64,000 nt of DNA from Vibrio fortis (GTDB taxonomy: Bacteria; Pseudomonadota; Gammaproteobacteria; Enterobacterales; Vibrionaceae), in contig NZ_AP025487.1 of the NCBI RefSeq assembly GCF_024347475.1, forward strand, positions 868,001-932,000, read 5' to 3'. A model generated the notes under the pieces. That model was not told the DNA's origin, searched no databases, and saw nothing but the letters and a program-made list of their open reading frames with translations. Positions 17,193-26,424 of the stretch are shown one piece after another. Position numbers and translations under genes: made by a program. Position 1 is the first letter of the stretch, and every line of letters starts with the position of its first letter.

Positions 17193-18323
17193 ATGGCAAT
17201 TAATGTAAACACTAACGTGTCTGCAATGACGGCTCAGCGCTACCTAAATGGCGCGGCTGAAGGTACTCAAAAATCAATGGAGCGTTTGTCTTCTGGCTAT
17301 AAAATCAATAGCGCAAAAGATGATGCTGCAGGCCTACAAATCTCAAACCGCTTAACGTCTCAAAGCCGCGGCCTAGACATGGCTGTGAAGAATGCGAACG
17401 ACGGTATTTCTATTGCACAAACAGCTGAAGGTGCAATGAATGAGTCTACAAACATTCTGCAACGTATGCGTGACCTTTCTCTACAATCTGCAAACGGCTC
17501 AAACAGCAAAGCTGAACGTGTTGCAATTCAAGAAGAAGTAACGGCACTTAACGACGAGCTAAACCGTATCGCTGAAACAACCTCTTTCGGTGGTAATAAG
17601 CTTCTAAACGGTACTTACGGTAGCCAATCTTTCCAAATCGGTGCGGACTCTGGTGAAGCTGTAATGCTATCTATGGGTAACATGCGTACTGACACTCAAG
17701 ACATGGGTGGTAAGAGCTACACAGTTGAAGAAGGCAAAGACTCTTCTTGGACTGTAGCGGCAGGTTCTGACCTAACGATGAAGTACAAAGACAAGTTTGG
17801 TGAAGAACAAGAAGTGAATATCTCTGCGAAAGCAGGTAACGATATTGAAGAACTTGCGACTTACATTAACGGTCAAAGTGAAGACGTTAAAGCTTCTGTT
17901 GGTGAAGGCGGCAAACTACAACTGTTCGCTTCAAGCCAAAAAGTACAAGGTGATGTTGAGTTCGGCGGCAGCCTAGCTGGCGACCTAGGTATTGGTAGCG
18001 GCAAAGAAGTAACAGTTAACGATATCGACGTGACTTCTGTAGCTGGCGCTAACGAAGCGGTTTCTATCATTGATGGTGCGCTTAAGTCTGTAGACAGTCA
18101 ACGTGCTTCTCTGGGTGCTTTCCAAAACCGTTTTGATCACGCAATCAGCAACTTAGATAACATCAACGAAAACGTTAATGCATCTAAGAGCCGTATCAAA
18201 GATACTGATTACGCGAAAGAAACGACAGCTATGACTAAGTCTCAAATCCTACAACAGGCGAGTACTTCAATCCTAGCTCAAGCGAAGCAATCGCCATCAG
18301 CAGCTCTAAGCTTATTGGGCTAA
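17193..18323 (+). CDS. Flagellin 3 (sigma-28 controlled)
   Basis: A 376-residue flagellin, [20 protein letters not shown] at the N-terminus and SAALSLLG at the C-terminus. It is closest to flagellin 2; both share [20 protein letters not shown] and the [20 protein letters not shown] stretch. The centre (about residues 170-270) has diverged. It is transcribed from a strong FliA promoter with a long repeat-bearing leader. It is followed by flaG, and no strong terminator is seen between them, so flaG may be partly read from here. Confidence 0.95.
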   Translation: MAINVNTNVSAMTAQRYLNGAAEGTQKSMERLSSGYKINSAKDDAAGLQISNRLTSQSRGLDMAVKNANDGISIAQTAEGAMNESTNILQRMRDLSLQSANGSNSKAERVAIQEEVTALNDELNRIAETTSFGGNKLLNGTYGSQSFQIGADSGEAVMLSMGNMRTDTQDMGGKSYTVEEGKDSSWTVAAGSDLTMKYKDKFGEEQEVNISAKAGNDIEELATYINGQSEDVKASVGEGGKLQLFASSQKVQGDVEFGGSLAGDLGIGSGKEVTVNDIDVTSVAGANEAVSIIDGALKSVDSQRASLGAFQNRFDHAISNLDNINENVNASKSRIKDTDYAKETTAMTKSQILQQASTSILAQAKQSPSAALSLLG

Positions 18324-18405
18324 GCTTACTAAGTAGGCGGCAATAGAGGTCTACCTTGGTAGGGCTCTTATGCCATGGCTCATTTAAGGTCGGAAGGAGA
18401 GTGTT

Positions 18406-18831
18406 ATGGAAATATCATCCAGCGCATCGAACGTCCAGCCTTATGGCTCACCTAATGGCATTAAATTTGCATTCGATGAAGGTAGCAGTGCGCCAAGTAT
18501 TTCTAAACCATTAGAAGTTGCACCCAAAGAAAAGGTAGAGAAATCGCAAGAGGATGCTACCGAAGCTGCGATTCAATTAGCTCAAGATCGACAAGAGCTA
18601 AATAAAGAAGAGCGCGTTAAAATGGTAGAGAAGATGAATGAGTTCATCTCTTCTATCAACAAGGGTGTTGCCTTTAAAGTGGATGAAGAGTCGGGTAGAG
18701 ATGTGGTGACGATATACGAAGCCACAACAGGCGATATTATTCGCCAAATACCTGATGAAGAGATGCTTGAGATTTTAAGGCGCCTAGCGGCCCAAACCTC
18801 AAATAGCGGGCTATTGGAGGCGAAGGTTTAA
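18406..18831 (+). CDS. flaG: FlaG family protein
   Basis: FlaG proteins affect filament length in some polar flagellates; the exact action is unknown. The 141-residue product has a loosely conserved N-terminus and a FlaG domain at about 60-135: VKMVEKMNEFISSINKGVAF, then VDEESGRDVVTIYEATTGDI and IRQIPDEEMLEILRRLAAQ. AAGGAGAG lies before the ATG. It is placed between flagellin and fliD, the constant vibrio arrangement. Confidence 0.93.
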   Translation: MEISSSASNVQPYGSPNGIKFAFDEGSSAPSISKPLEVAPKEKVEKSQEDATEAAIQLAQDRQELNKEERVKMVEKMNEFISSINKGVAFKVDEESGRDVVTIYEATTGDIIRQIPDEEMLEILRRLAAQTSNSGLLEAKV

Positions 18832-18853
18832 GTCGTATTATTGAGGTGATTTG

Positions 18854-20881
18854 ATGAGTTTAGGCCCACTTGGGATGTCGTCTGGCATGGATATCAACTC
18901 CATGGTCAGCAAAATTGTAGATGCGGAGCGTGTGCCTAAGCAGCAACGTATCGACAATGAAAGAACGCGAATCGATTCCAGCATTAGTGCCTATGGAAGA
19001 CTCAGAGAATCGCTTGATTCGATGAAAAACTTAATGACGAACTTTCGTCAGGAAAAAGCTTTTGCTGTGAGAACAGTAGAAAGTACCGATGACGGAGTTG
19101 TCTCTGCAACCGCTACTACGGATGCAATTGCAGGCAAATATGCCATCGATGTGTTGCAGCTTGCCCAAAGCCATAAAGTGGCTTCCGATGTATTGTCGGA
19201 AGACATGAAATTTGGCCCAGGTAAGCTGCAGGTTTCGCTTGGTGAGAAGAGCTTTGATGTACAAGTCGGTGAGCGCTCGAAACTTATCGACGTTGTACGT
19301 GGCATCAATGGCGCAAGTAATAACCCAGGTGTTCGTGCCTCGGTAATCAATGACGTTGAGGGTCCTCGCCTTATCGTCGCGTCAAACCTATCTGGCGCTG
19401 ATCAACAGATCAGTATCAATGTCGATGCGCAATCGGATAACCCCCTTAAAAAACTTGAATACAAAACTCTTGAAGAGCGCGTAAAAGCTTTAGAGTCGGC
19501 ACGTCTTGCTGCTCAAGAGATCCTTTCAGAGCCTGCTCCAGGGCAAGAAACTGCCCCTATCGAAGCGGCAACCGAGACTCCACAAGAATTAGACGCGGAT
19601 GGCAACCCTGTGCCACAAGAGGCGTCTGATTCGGAAAACCTACCGCTTGATCCAGAAGTAGATCAAGACCCAAGTAGCATGACTTACGGTGAGGCGGCAG
19701 CCGCTGCCGGACAAGCAGCGTTAGATGCAGCGAAGGCATCGGCTTCTGTTATGCCGGAAGACAACATCCCAGGCTGGACAGAAACCGCATCTGGAACCTT
19801 GTTAGATTCTTACTACACACCTGAATTGGAATTGGACGAGAAAGCGATAGAGAAGGCGCCAGATGTACCGGGCTGGACTAACGCAGCTTCGGGTACACTG
19901 ACGGATTCTTACGTTACACCTAAAGAAGCTCAGCAAAAGCTTGAGGCTGAACAAGCTCGTATAGAAGAGAAAACCGCGGAAGAAAAAGCGGCATTGGCTG
20001 AGCGTGTAGCAAAGGGCGAGATTACTGAACAGCAAGCTAAAGATATTGAACGTTCAAAACTTCCTCAAGAAGAGCGAGAGCACCTAGAGAAAATCGATAA
20101 AGCTCAAGCTGATCTAGAGAGAGCACAGCAGTCGTTTGATACTTACAGCGGTATGACAGAGGTACAAGCAGGTCAAGATTCCATGGTTGTACTTGATGGT
20201 GTCGCTCAGCTTTCGAGTAACAACAATGTGATTGAAGATGCCATTGAAGGTATTGATATCACAGTAAAAGGTAAAACACCGAAAGATAAAGCCCCAGCGG
20301 AAATTGGTGTTGAGTACGACCGTGGCAGCGTACGTCAAGATATTGAGGCTTTTGTTGCCTCATACAATCAGTTCTACCAAGTTTCGCAGAGTCTGTCTGG
20401 TGTCGATCCTACTACTGGTCAAAAAGGACCGTTGGCGGGTGATAGTACCGTGAGAAATGCGGACTCCCGCTTGAAGAGTGTATTTTCAACCAGTATTAAA
20501 GACGCGCCGCCAGACATCAGATCGCTGACTGAATTTGGTATTACTACAACGCGCCAAGGTACACTTGAAATCAATTACGATATGCTGGATCGCCAACTGA
20601 ACAACAACTTTGATAAGTTGGGTGAGTTCTTTGGTGGCAATAATGGTTTTGCTAAGAAAGTAGAAGATGCTATCCAAGGTATTACTGGTGTCACTGGCTC
20701 AATTCGAACCCGCGAGCGAAGTTTGGTTGAACAGAATTACCGACTAGTGGATGATCAAGCGGCACTGGATCGCCGCATGGAAGGGTTAGAAAGCCGCACC
20801 CATTCTCGCTTTACTGCAATGCAAGAAGCGACCGGTAAAATGCAGTCCCAGTTGGGCAGTATGATGAATGCGTTGGGTTAG
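18854..20881 (+). CDS. fliD: FliD, filament cap protein (HAP2), with a large insert
   Basis: FliD caps the filament tip and lets flagellin fold into place. I use the ATG at 18854 (MSLGPLGMSSGMDINSMVSK) after TTGAGGTGAT. The N-terminal domain (about 1-190) and C-terminal domain (about 430-675, ending TGKMQSQLGSMMNALG) are those of FliD. Between them is an acidic, Glu/Ala/Pro-rich insert of about 230 residues, including a duplicated PGWT-x3-SGTL-x-DSY-x-TP motif and a coiled-coil-like stretch (about 355-425). At 675 residues it is larger than enteric FliD, as I recall for other vibrios. Confidence 0.94.
   Translation: MSLGPLGMSSGMDINSMVSKIVDAERVPKQQRIDNERTRIDSSISAYGRLRESLDSMKNLMTNFRQEKAFAVRTVESTDDGVVSATATTDAIAGKYAIDVLQLAQSHKVASDVLSEDMKFGPGKLQVSLGEKSFDVQVGERSKLIDVVRGINGASNNPGVRASVINDVEGPRLIVASNLSGADQQISINVDAQSDNPLKKLEYKTLEERVKALESARLAAQEILSEPAPGQETAPIEAATETPQELDADGNPVPQEASDSENLPLDPEVDQDPSSMTYGEAAAAAGQAALDAAKASASVMPEDNIPGWTETASGTLLDSYYTPELELDEKAIEKAPDVPGWTNAASGTLTDSYVTPKEAQQKLEAEQARIEEKTAEEKAALAERVAKGEITEQQAKDIERSKLPQEEREHLEKIDKAQADLERAQQSFDTYSGMTEVQAGQDSMVVLDGVAQLSSNNNVIEDAIEGIDITVKGKTPKDKAPAEIGVEYDRGSVRQDIEAFVASYNQFYQVSQSLSGVDPTTGQKGPLAGDSTVRNADSRLKSVFSTSIKDAPPDIRSLTEFGITTTRQGTLEINYDMLDRQLNNNFDKLGEFFGGNNGFAKKVEDAIQGITGVTGSIRTRERSLVEQNYRLVDDQAALDRRMEGLESRTHSRFTAMQEATGKMQSQLGSMMNALG
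19763..19921 (+). repeat. Duplicated motif inside fliD
   Basis: Two copies (about 19763-19821 and 19862-19921) code for IPGWTETASGTLLDSYYTP and VPGWTNAASGTLTDSYVTP. They differ at many third bases, so the duplication is old but conserved in protein. Confidence 0.85.
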
Positions 20882-20884
20882 TAG

Positions 20885-21190
20885 ATGAAGGACGAACTTC
20901 AGAAGCTTTGTGAACTAGATCAACAAATTATGGCTAAGTTCGAAATAAGTGAAATTAATACTGAAGAAATAATGGCGCTTGTCGATAACAGAGAACAGTT
21001 GTTGCAAAACGTGCTTCATTTACTGGATTCACACCCCGACGTTAAGCAAAGTTCGGAATGGTATGACGCCATTACGAGAACAAGAAAATTGGTTGAATTG
21101 ATGCAAACGGAAACGACACGAGTCGGCAAAGACTTACAGAAGTACCGTCACGGAAACAAATCAGTTCAACAGTATAAAAAGTTTTTATAA
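20885..21190 (+). CDS. flaI: FlaI, FliT-like chaperone candidate
   Basis: A 101-residue, helical and highly charged protein that begins KDELQKLCELDQQIMAKFEI. It lies 3 bp after fliD and 12 bp before fliS, where vibrios have flaI, a presumed FliT-type chaperone. FliT binds FliD before export. Sequence similarity to enteric FliT is weak by eye, so the function is inferred from size and place. There is no signal peptide or membrane segment. Confidence 0.75.
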   Translation: MKDELQKLCELDQQIMAKFEISEINTEEIMALVDNREQLLQNVLHLLDSHPDVKQSSEWYDAITRTRKLVELMQTETTRVGKDLQKYRHGNKSVQQYKKFL

Positions 21191-21202
21191 AAGAGGTTTA
21201 CT

Positions 21203-21613
21203 ATGCGCGGTTCTTTACAGGCATATAAAAAGGTATCAGTGGATAGTCAGCTTACTGCTGCCTCACCCCATAAAATTGTTCAAATGTTGATGGCAGGCGC
21301 TATCGAGCGTCTTATTCAAGGCAAGGCGGCGATGCAAGCAGGCAACATTCCTGTGAAGGGTGAGCGTCTGGGTAAGGCGTTGGACATCATTATTAGCCTT
21401 CGTAGCTGTCTATCAATGGACGATGGCGGTGACATCGCGAAAAACCTAGATCAACTTTATGAATTTATGATCACTCAAATTTCTGCGGCGAATCACAAAA
21501 ATGATCCTCAACCGATTGATGACGTGATTGATATCATTCGCGAGATTAAGAGCGCTTGGGACCAGATCCCGAATGAATATCACAATTTAACCTCTGCAGA
21601 AGTGGGTATTTAG
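21203..21613 (+). CDS. fliS: FliS, flagellin export chaperone
   Basis: FliS binds the C-terminal end of flagellin in the cytoplasm and stops early assembly. The 136 residues contain the family pattern: GSLQAYKKVSVDSQLTAASP, HKIVQMLMAGAIERL, and GERLGKALDIIISLRSCLSM. A ribosome site (AAGAGG) lies before the ATG. It is the last gene before a strong terminator at 21691. Confidence 0.95.
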   Translation: MRGSLQAYKKVSVDSQLTAASPHKIVQMLMAGAIERLIQGKAAMQAGNIPVKGERLGKALDIIISLRSCLSMDDGGDIAKNLDQLYEFMITQISAANHKNDPQPIDDVIDIIREIKSAWDQIPNEYHNLTSAEVGI

Positions 21614-21690
21614 AGCAAATTCAAAGTTCTAACCAACGTCACATGAGTTAATTGGTTGGTTGCCTTATTTTTTTAATCAAATAAAATAGA

Positions 21691-21719
21691 AGCCATTAGA
21701 TAGCCTAATGGCTTTTTTT
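21691..21719 (+). terminator. Terminator after fliS
   Basis: AGCCATTAG (21691-21699) pairs with CTAATGGCT (21705-21713) and is followed by seven Ts. It separates the filament genes from flrA. Confidence 0.92.
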
Positions 21720-21842
21720 CGTTGCTGATTTTCATAATTTGTCTATCGTTAATCTTATCAATGATACTTTTTTCTGTTTTATAGATTACGTTGCTTAATG
21801 TTTTCCGCATCACACCAATAATAAAGGCAATACATCCTACTT

Positions 21843-23309
21843 ATGCAAGGTTTGTCAAAACTGCTTGTCGTAGACGATAATGCTCAAGAGCGTCACAATT
21901 TAAGCACAATATTAGAGTTTGTAGGAGAGGGCTGCGAAGTTGTCAGCTCTGAACAAGCACACAAGGTCGACTGGTCTCAACAGTGGGCTGGGTGCATTAT
22001 TGGCTCTATTAAGGGCAACGGCTTCACTTCTTTACTCAATGAACAGCTGATCAACGCTAACCATATTCCCCTGTTAGTGATGGGCAAGCACAACTATTCT
22101 GTGGACGAGTTAACCAACTATGTTGGTGAGCTTGAGCTGCCACTCAATTACCCACAACTCAGTGATGCATTAAGGCATTGCAAAGACTTCTTAGGCCGTA
22201 AGGGCGTTAACGTCGTCTCATCAGCACGTAAAAATACTCTGTTTCGTAGCCTAGTAGGACAAAGCTCTGGTATTCAGGAGGTACGTCACCTCATCGAGCA
22301 GGTCTCTTCAACTGAAGCAAATGTACTGATTTTAGGTGAGTCTGGTACGGGTAAAGAGGTTGTGGCACGTAATATCCACTACCACTCAAAACGTCGCAGT
22401 GGGCCTTTCGTTCCTGTGAACTGTGGTGCCATTCCGCCAGACTTGCTAGAGAGTGAGCTCTTTGGTCACGAGAAAGGGGCATTCACTGGGGCAATTACTG
22501 CACGTAAAGGCCGTTTTGAACTCGCCGAAGGCGGTACTCTATTTCTTGATGAAGTTGGCGATATGCCAATGGCGATGCAGGTAAAATTGCTGCGCGTATT
22601 GCAAGAGCGCTGTTTTGAACGTGTAGGTGGCAACGCGACACTTCAAGCCAATGTGCGTGTTATTGCGGCGACACACCGTAATCTTGAAAGCATGATCGAT
22701 GACGAAGCGTTCCGTGAGGATCTCTACTATCGATTGAATGTGTTCCCAATTGAGATGCCAGCACTTCAAGAACGCAAAGAAGATATCCCACTGCTGTTAC
22801 AAGAGCTGATGACACGCATGGAAGCGGAAGGCAGCATGCCGATCTGCTTTACTCCGCGTGCTGTTAACTCTTTGATGGAGCATGACTGGCCGGGTAACGT
22901 TCGCGAGTTGGCGAATCTTGTTGAGCGCATGGTTATTCTGTATCCAAACAGCTTGGTCGATGTCAATCATCTGCCTACTAAGTATCGCTACAGTGACATT
23001 CCTGAATTCCAACCAGAGTTTAATAGCTTTGTATCGGAAGAAGAGCAAGAGCGTGATGCATTAGCGGATCTATTCTCTGAAGATTTCAGTTTTGATCAAC
23101 AAGATGACCTAAATGACAACGCCAATGCTCCTCAAGAGTTGCCGCCAGAAGGCGTAAACTTGAAAGAGCTGCTTGCTGATTTGGAAGTTAATATGATCAA
23201 TCAAGCGCTAGAAGCACAAGGTGGCGTGGTTGCTCGTGCCGCAGACATGTTGGGTATGCGACGTACAACCCTTGTTGAGAAAATGCGCAAATACAATCTG
23301 CAGCGATAA
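21843..23309 (+). CDS. flrA: FlrA, master sigma-54 flagellar activator
   Basis: FlrA (FlaK in some vibrios, FleQ in Pseudomonas) starts the flagellar cascade. The 488 residues have a degenerate N-terminal receiver-like (FleQ) domain (about 6-120). An AAA+ sigma-54 interaction domain follows (Walker A GESGTGKE at about 165-172, GAFTGA near 217). A C-terminal helix-turn-helix has [18 protein letters not shown]135 and R176 are present at the numbers reported for c-di-GMP binding in V. cholerae FlrA. A hairpin terminator follows, and no sigma-54 site precedes it, so a sigma-70 start is likely. Confidence 0.96.
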   Translation: MQGLSKLLVVDDNAQERHNLSTILEFVGEGCEVVSSEQAHKVDWSQQWAGCIIGSIKGNGFTSLLNEQLINANHIPLLVMGKHNYSVDELTNYVGELELPLNYPQLSDALRHCKDFLGRKGVNVVSSARKNTLFRSLVGQSSGIQEVRHLIEQVSSTEANVLILGESGTGKEVVARNIHYHSKRRSGPFVPVNCGAIPPDLLESELFGHEKGAFTGAITARKGRFELAEGGTLFLDEVGDMPMAMQVKLLRVLQERCFERVGGNATLQANVRVIAATHRNLESMIDDEAFREDLYYRLNVFPIEMPALQERKEDIPLLLQELMTRMEAEGSMPICFTPRAVNSLMEHDWPGNVRELANLVERMVILYPNSLVDVNHLPTKYRYSDIPEFQPEFNSFVSEEEQERDALADLFSEDFSFDQQDDLNDNANAPQELPPEGVNLKELLADLEVNMINQALEAQGGVVARAADMLGMRRTTLVEKMRKYNLQR

Positions 23310-23323
23310 ATCTTCCTGATTAG

Positions 23324-23355
23324 GGTAGAACAGAGTGAACCCTGATCTACCTTTT
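23324..23355 (+). terminator. Terminator after flrA
   Basis: GGTAGA-A-CAG pairs with CTG-A-TCTACC with one internal mismatch, then TTTT. It separates flrA from flrBC. Confidence 0.6.
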
Positions 23356-23406
23356 AATCAGAGATAGCCGAGTTGTTGACGGCTTAACTATGTGATAAAT
23401 ATAGCG

Positions 23407-23441
23407 AATAGCCTGATGTGTGTGGTGCATGTCAGGCTATT
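23407..23441 (+). promoter_or_regulatory. flrBC promoter region with perfect inverted repeat
   Basis: AATAGCCTGA (23407-23416) and TCAGGCTATT (23432-23441) form a perfect 10 bp inverted repeat. Within it lies a weak sigma-54 match (GG at 23424-23425, GC at 23436-23437, 10 bp apart; only partly like TGGCAC-N5-TTGCA). flrBC is RpoN- and FlrA-dependent in V. cholerae. Confidence 0.55.
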
Positions 23442-23466
23442 CTAGTATTTGAGGCCAATTTTTTAT

Positions 23467-24510
23467 ATGCACGTATCTGACGAACCAGAAAACCAATCAC
23501 ACCTAGACTCTGTTGAGCAGCAAGTTGAGCGATACAAGCAAGTACTCGATGTGATGCCTGCTGGCGTAATCTTGTTGGATACTCATGGTGAGGTAAGAGA
23601 GGCGAACCCTGAGGCGCATCGCATCTTAGGTGTTGAGCTGGTGGGGGAGAAGTGGTTCTCTGTTATCCAGAGTGCGTTTGATCCTAAAGATGACGATGGT
23701 CATGAAATCTCGCTAAAAAATGGCCGTAAGGTTCGTTTGGCGATCTCAGCATCAGCGACTGGTCAGCTTATTTTAATTACCGATCTGACAGAAACACGAC
23801 TACTTCAAGCTCGTGTCAGTGATCTTCAAAGACTCTCTTCATTGGGCAGAATGGTGGCCTCTTTGGCACACCAAGTGCGCACGCCATTGTCCAGTGCGAT
23901 GCTCTATGCTTCTAATTTAGCCGCGCCAAACTTGCCACCTGCCACAAAAACGCGCTTTCAAACTAAGCTTATGGATAGACTGCATGACCTAGAGAAGCAG
24001 GTTAATGATATGCTGTTGTTCGCTAAAGGTGGTGATAATAAAGTCGTGAAGCCGTTTACTGTTTCAGAATTGATCGCTGAATATCAGCCGATGGTCGAGA
24101 CAGCGCTCAAGACCAACAACATCGACTATTTCCAAGAAGTCGAAGGTGAAGAGACGCAAATGTTTGGCAATGCCAACGCCATCGCTTCTGCTTTAAGTAA
24201 TCTGGTTCTCAATGCTGTACAGATTGCCGGTAAAGAGTCACAAATCGATGTGTTTTTCCGACCAGTAAATGGTGAGCTTAAGATCTCGGTTCAAGATAGT
24301 GGGCCGGGTGTACCGAAAGAGCTACAAGGAAAAATCATGGAGCCGTTTTTCACCACGCGCTCACAAGGCACAGGGCTTGGTTTAGCGGTGGTACAGATGG
24401 TGTGCCGCGCTCACGAAGGGCGATTAGAATTAATATCAGAAGAGGGCGATGGCGCATGCTTTACGATGTGTTTACCATTAGAACGCGCCTCTACTGCTGA
24501 AAGTATTTAA
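23467..24510 (+). CDS. flrB: FlrB, sensor histidine kinase
   Basis: FlrB phosphorylates FlrC. I start at the ATG at 23467 (MHVSDEPENQ); the in-frame TTG at 23449 is less likely and no strong ribosome site decides. The 347 residues have a PAS-type domain (about 24-110), the H box with H135 in ASLAHQVRTPLSSA, and N- and G-boxes (NLVLNAVQIA, DSGPGVP, GTGLGLAVV) of a HATPase domain. No membrane helix is seen, so it is cytoplasmic. flrC follows 30 bp later. Confidence 0.93.
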   Translation: MHVSDEPENQSHLDSVEQQVERYKQVLDVMPAGVILLDTHGEVREANPEAHRILGVELVGEKWFSVIQSAFDPKDDDGHEISLKNGRKVRLAISASATGQLILITDLTETRLLQARVSDLQRLSSLGRMVASLAHQVRTPLSSAMLYASNLAAPNLPPATKTRFQTKLMDRLHDLEKQVNDMLLFAKGGDNKVVKPFTVSELIAEYQPMVETALKTNNIDYFQEVEGEETQMFGNANAIASALSNLVLNAVQIAGKESQIDVFFRPVNGELKISVQDSGPGVPKELQGKIMEPFFTTRSQGTGLGLAVVQMVCRAHEGRLELISEEGDGACFTMCLPLERASTAESI

Positions 24511-24540
24511 GTTTTAACTGAATTTACACTGGAGAATCAC

Positions 24541-25950
24541 ATGGCTCAAAGCAAAGTGTTAATCGTAGAAGACGATGAAGGCCTACGTGAAGCCTTAGTC
24601 GATACACTCGCGCTCGCTGGCTACGAATGGCTAGAAGCGGATTGCGCGGAAGATGCTCTGGTCAAGTTAAAGTCTAACTCTGTTGACATCGTGGTGTCCG
24701 ACGTTCAAATGGCGGGAATGGGCGGTTTGGCACTGCTTAGAAACATCAAACAGAACTGGCCAAATCTACCAGTACTACTGATGACTGCTTACGCAAACAT
24801 TGAAGATGCCGTTGCCGCGATGAAAGAAGGCGCGATTGATTACATGGCTAAGCCATTCGCACCAGAAGTTCTGTTGAACATGGTGAGCCGCTATGCGCCT
24901 GTTAAGTCAGATGATAACGGTGATGCAGTCGTTGCTGATGAAAAGAGCCTGAAGCTACTGATGCTGGCCGACAAGGTGGCAAAAACTGATGCCAATGTGA
25001 TGGTTTTAGGACCAAGTGGTTCGGGCAAAGAGGTGATGTCGCGCTACATCCACAATGCGTCAAACCGTAAAGATGGCCCGTTCGTTGCCATCAACTGTGC
25101 TGCGATTCCAGATAACATGCTAGAAGCGACACTGTTTGGCTATGAAAAAGGCGCGTTCACCGGTGCGATTCAAGCATGTCCAGGTAAGTTTGAACAAGCG
25201 CAGGGCGGTACGATTTTGCTGGATGAGATCAGTGAGATGGATCTTAACCTTCAGGCGAAGCTGTTACGCGTGCTGCAAGAGCGTGAGGTTGAACGCCTTG
25301 GTAGCCGTAAGAGCATCAAGCTAGATGTACGAGTGTTGGCGACCAGTAACCGCGATTTAAAACAGTATGTCTCGGAAGGTAACTTCCGTGAAGACTTGTA
25401 TTACCGTCTCAATGTGTTCCCAATTTCTTGGCCACCACTGTGTGAACGAAAGGGAGATATTGAGCCACTGGCTAAGCATCTTATTGAGCGTCACTGCACT
25501 AAGTTGGGCATGCCGGTACCGACCATTTCTGCCGAAGCTATCAGTAAACTGGTGAGCTACCCGTGGCCAGGAAATGTACGAGAATTAGACAATGTGGTAC
25601 AGCGTGCGCTAATATTGAGCGAGCAAGCTAACATCTCTGGCGAGCATATTTTGCTTGAAGGCGTAGATTGGCAAGATGCTAGTAGCTTACAACAGATCGT
25701 TGAAGGCAACGATGTGGCGACACCAGAAGTTAAACCGATTGCCGAAGCCAACCCAGTGACTAAAGTCTCTTCGGCCGGCGAGGGATTGGGCAATGAGCTG
25801 CGTGATCAAGAGTACGCAATTATTCTTGAGACATTGATTGCCTGTAATGGCCGCCGTAAAGATATGGCCGAAAAATTGGGCATTAGCCCACGTACTCTGC
25901 GCTACAAACTGGCGAAAATGCGTGATGCTGGGATAGATATCCCAAACTAG
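24541..25950 (+). CDS. flrC: FlrC, sigma-54 response regulator of middle flagellar genes
   Basis: FlrC is an NtrC-type activator of the hook, basal-body and flagellin 1 genes. The 469 residues have a receiver domain (D11/D12 and phospho-acceptor D54 in VVSDVQMAGMGG). An AAA+ domain follows (Walker A GPSGSGKEV, GAFTGAIQACPGKF, arginine-rich LATSNRDLKQYV). The C-terminal DNA-binding helix-turn-helix is RKDMAEKLGISPRTLRYKLA. It is the second gene of flrBC, and a hairpin plus the fliE promoter follow. Confidence 0.96.
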   Translation: MAQSKVLIVEDDEGLREALVDTLALAGYEWLEADCAEDALVKLKSNSVDIVVSDVQMAGMGGLALLRNIKQNWPNLPVLLMTAYANIEDAVAAMKEGAIDYMAKPFAPEVLLNMVSRYAPVKSDDNGDAVVADEKSLKLLMLADKVAKTDANVMVLGPSGSGKEVMSRYIHNASNRKDGPFVAINCAAIPDNMLEATLFGYEKGAFTGAIQACPGKFEQAQGGTILLDEISEMDLNLQAKLLRVLQEREVERLGSRKSIKLDVRVLATSNRDLKQYVSEGNFREDLYYRLNVFPISWPPLCERKGDIEPLAKHLIERHCTKLGMPVPTISAEAISKLVSYPWPGNVRELDNVVQRALILSEQANISGEHILLEGVDWQDASSLQQIVEGNDVATPEVKPIAEANPVTKVSSAGEGLGNELRDQEYAIILETLIACNGRRKDMAEKLGISPRTLRYKLAKMRDAGIDIPN

Positions 25951-26004
25951 GAAGCGATTAATTCTGCATTCAATGCAGACATAGAGTACGATATTTAATC
26001 ACCC

Positions 26005-26032
26005 TGCCACTGCCTTTTTATAGACAGTGGCA
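26005..26032 (+). terminator. Hairpin after flrC overlapping the fliE promoter
   Basis: TGCCACTG pairs with CAGTGGCA, with a T-rich loop. The right arm overlaps the -24 box of the fliE sigma-54 site. No T tract follows, so it may work as terminator, as a regulatory element, or only by chance. Confidence 0.5.
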
Positions 26033-26044
26033 CATTAATTGCTC
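26027..26044 (+). promoter_or_regulatory. sigma-54 promoter of the fliE operon
   Basis: GTGGCACATTAATTGCTC contains GGCAC and TTGCT with GG at 26029-26030 and GC at 26041-26042, 10 bp apart. It lies about 53 bp before fliE. Confidence 0.88.
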
Positions 26045-26096
26045 TATCAATAGTACAGCAACAAAGAAAGTCATAATTTTGACTCTGAGGTAGTAA

Positions 26097-26408
26097 ATGA
26101 GAATAGATGGTTTACAAGGTGAGATGCAGGCAATGATGGTGGAAGCTGCAAACACGCGTCCGGCTGCGACTGGACAAACGGTGGGTGCAGATTTCGGCAA
26201 TATGTTGACGCAAGCCATCAACAACGTGAACTCGTTACAGAAAACCTCAGGGGATCTTCAAACCCGTTTTGATAGCGGTGACGAGAGTGTTTCGCTCTCC
26301 GACGTAATGATTGCTCGAAATAAATCTAGTGTGGCTTTTGAAGCGACGATTCAGATCAGAAACAAACTGGTTGAGTCGTATAAAGAGCTTATGAATATGC
26401 CGGTATAG
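26097..26408 (+). CDS. fliE: FliE, MS ring-rod junction protein
   Basis: FliE links the FliF ring to the rod. The 103-residue product shows DFGNMLTQAINNVNSLQKTS (about 38-57) and SLSDVMIARNKSSVAFEATI and QIRNKLVESYKELMNMPV at the C-terminus, all FliE hallmarks. The ATG follows GAGGTAGTAA. It is the first gene of the fliEFG unit, 16 bp before fliF. Confidence 0.95.
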   Translation: MRIDGLQGEMQAMMVEAANTRPAATGQTVGADFGNMLTQAINNVNSLQKTSGDLQTRFDSGDESVSLSDVMIARNKSSVAFEATIQIRNKLVESYKELMNMPV

Positions 26409-26424
26409 TGTTAGGTAGTAGATA

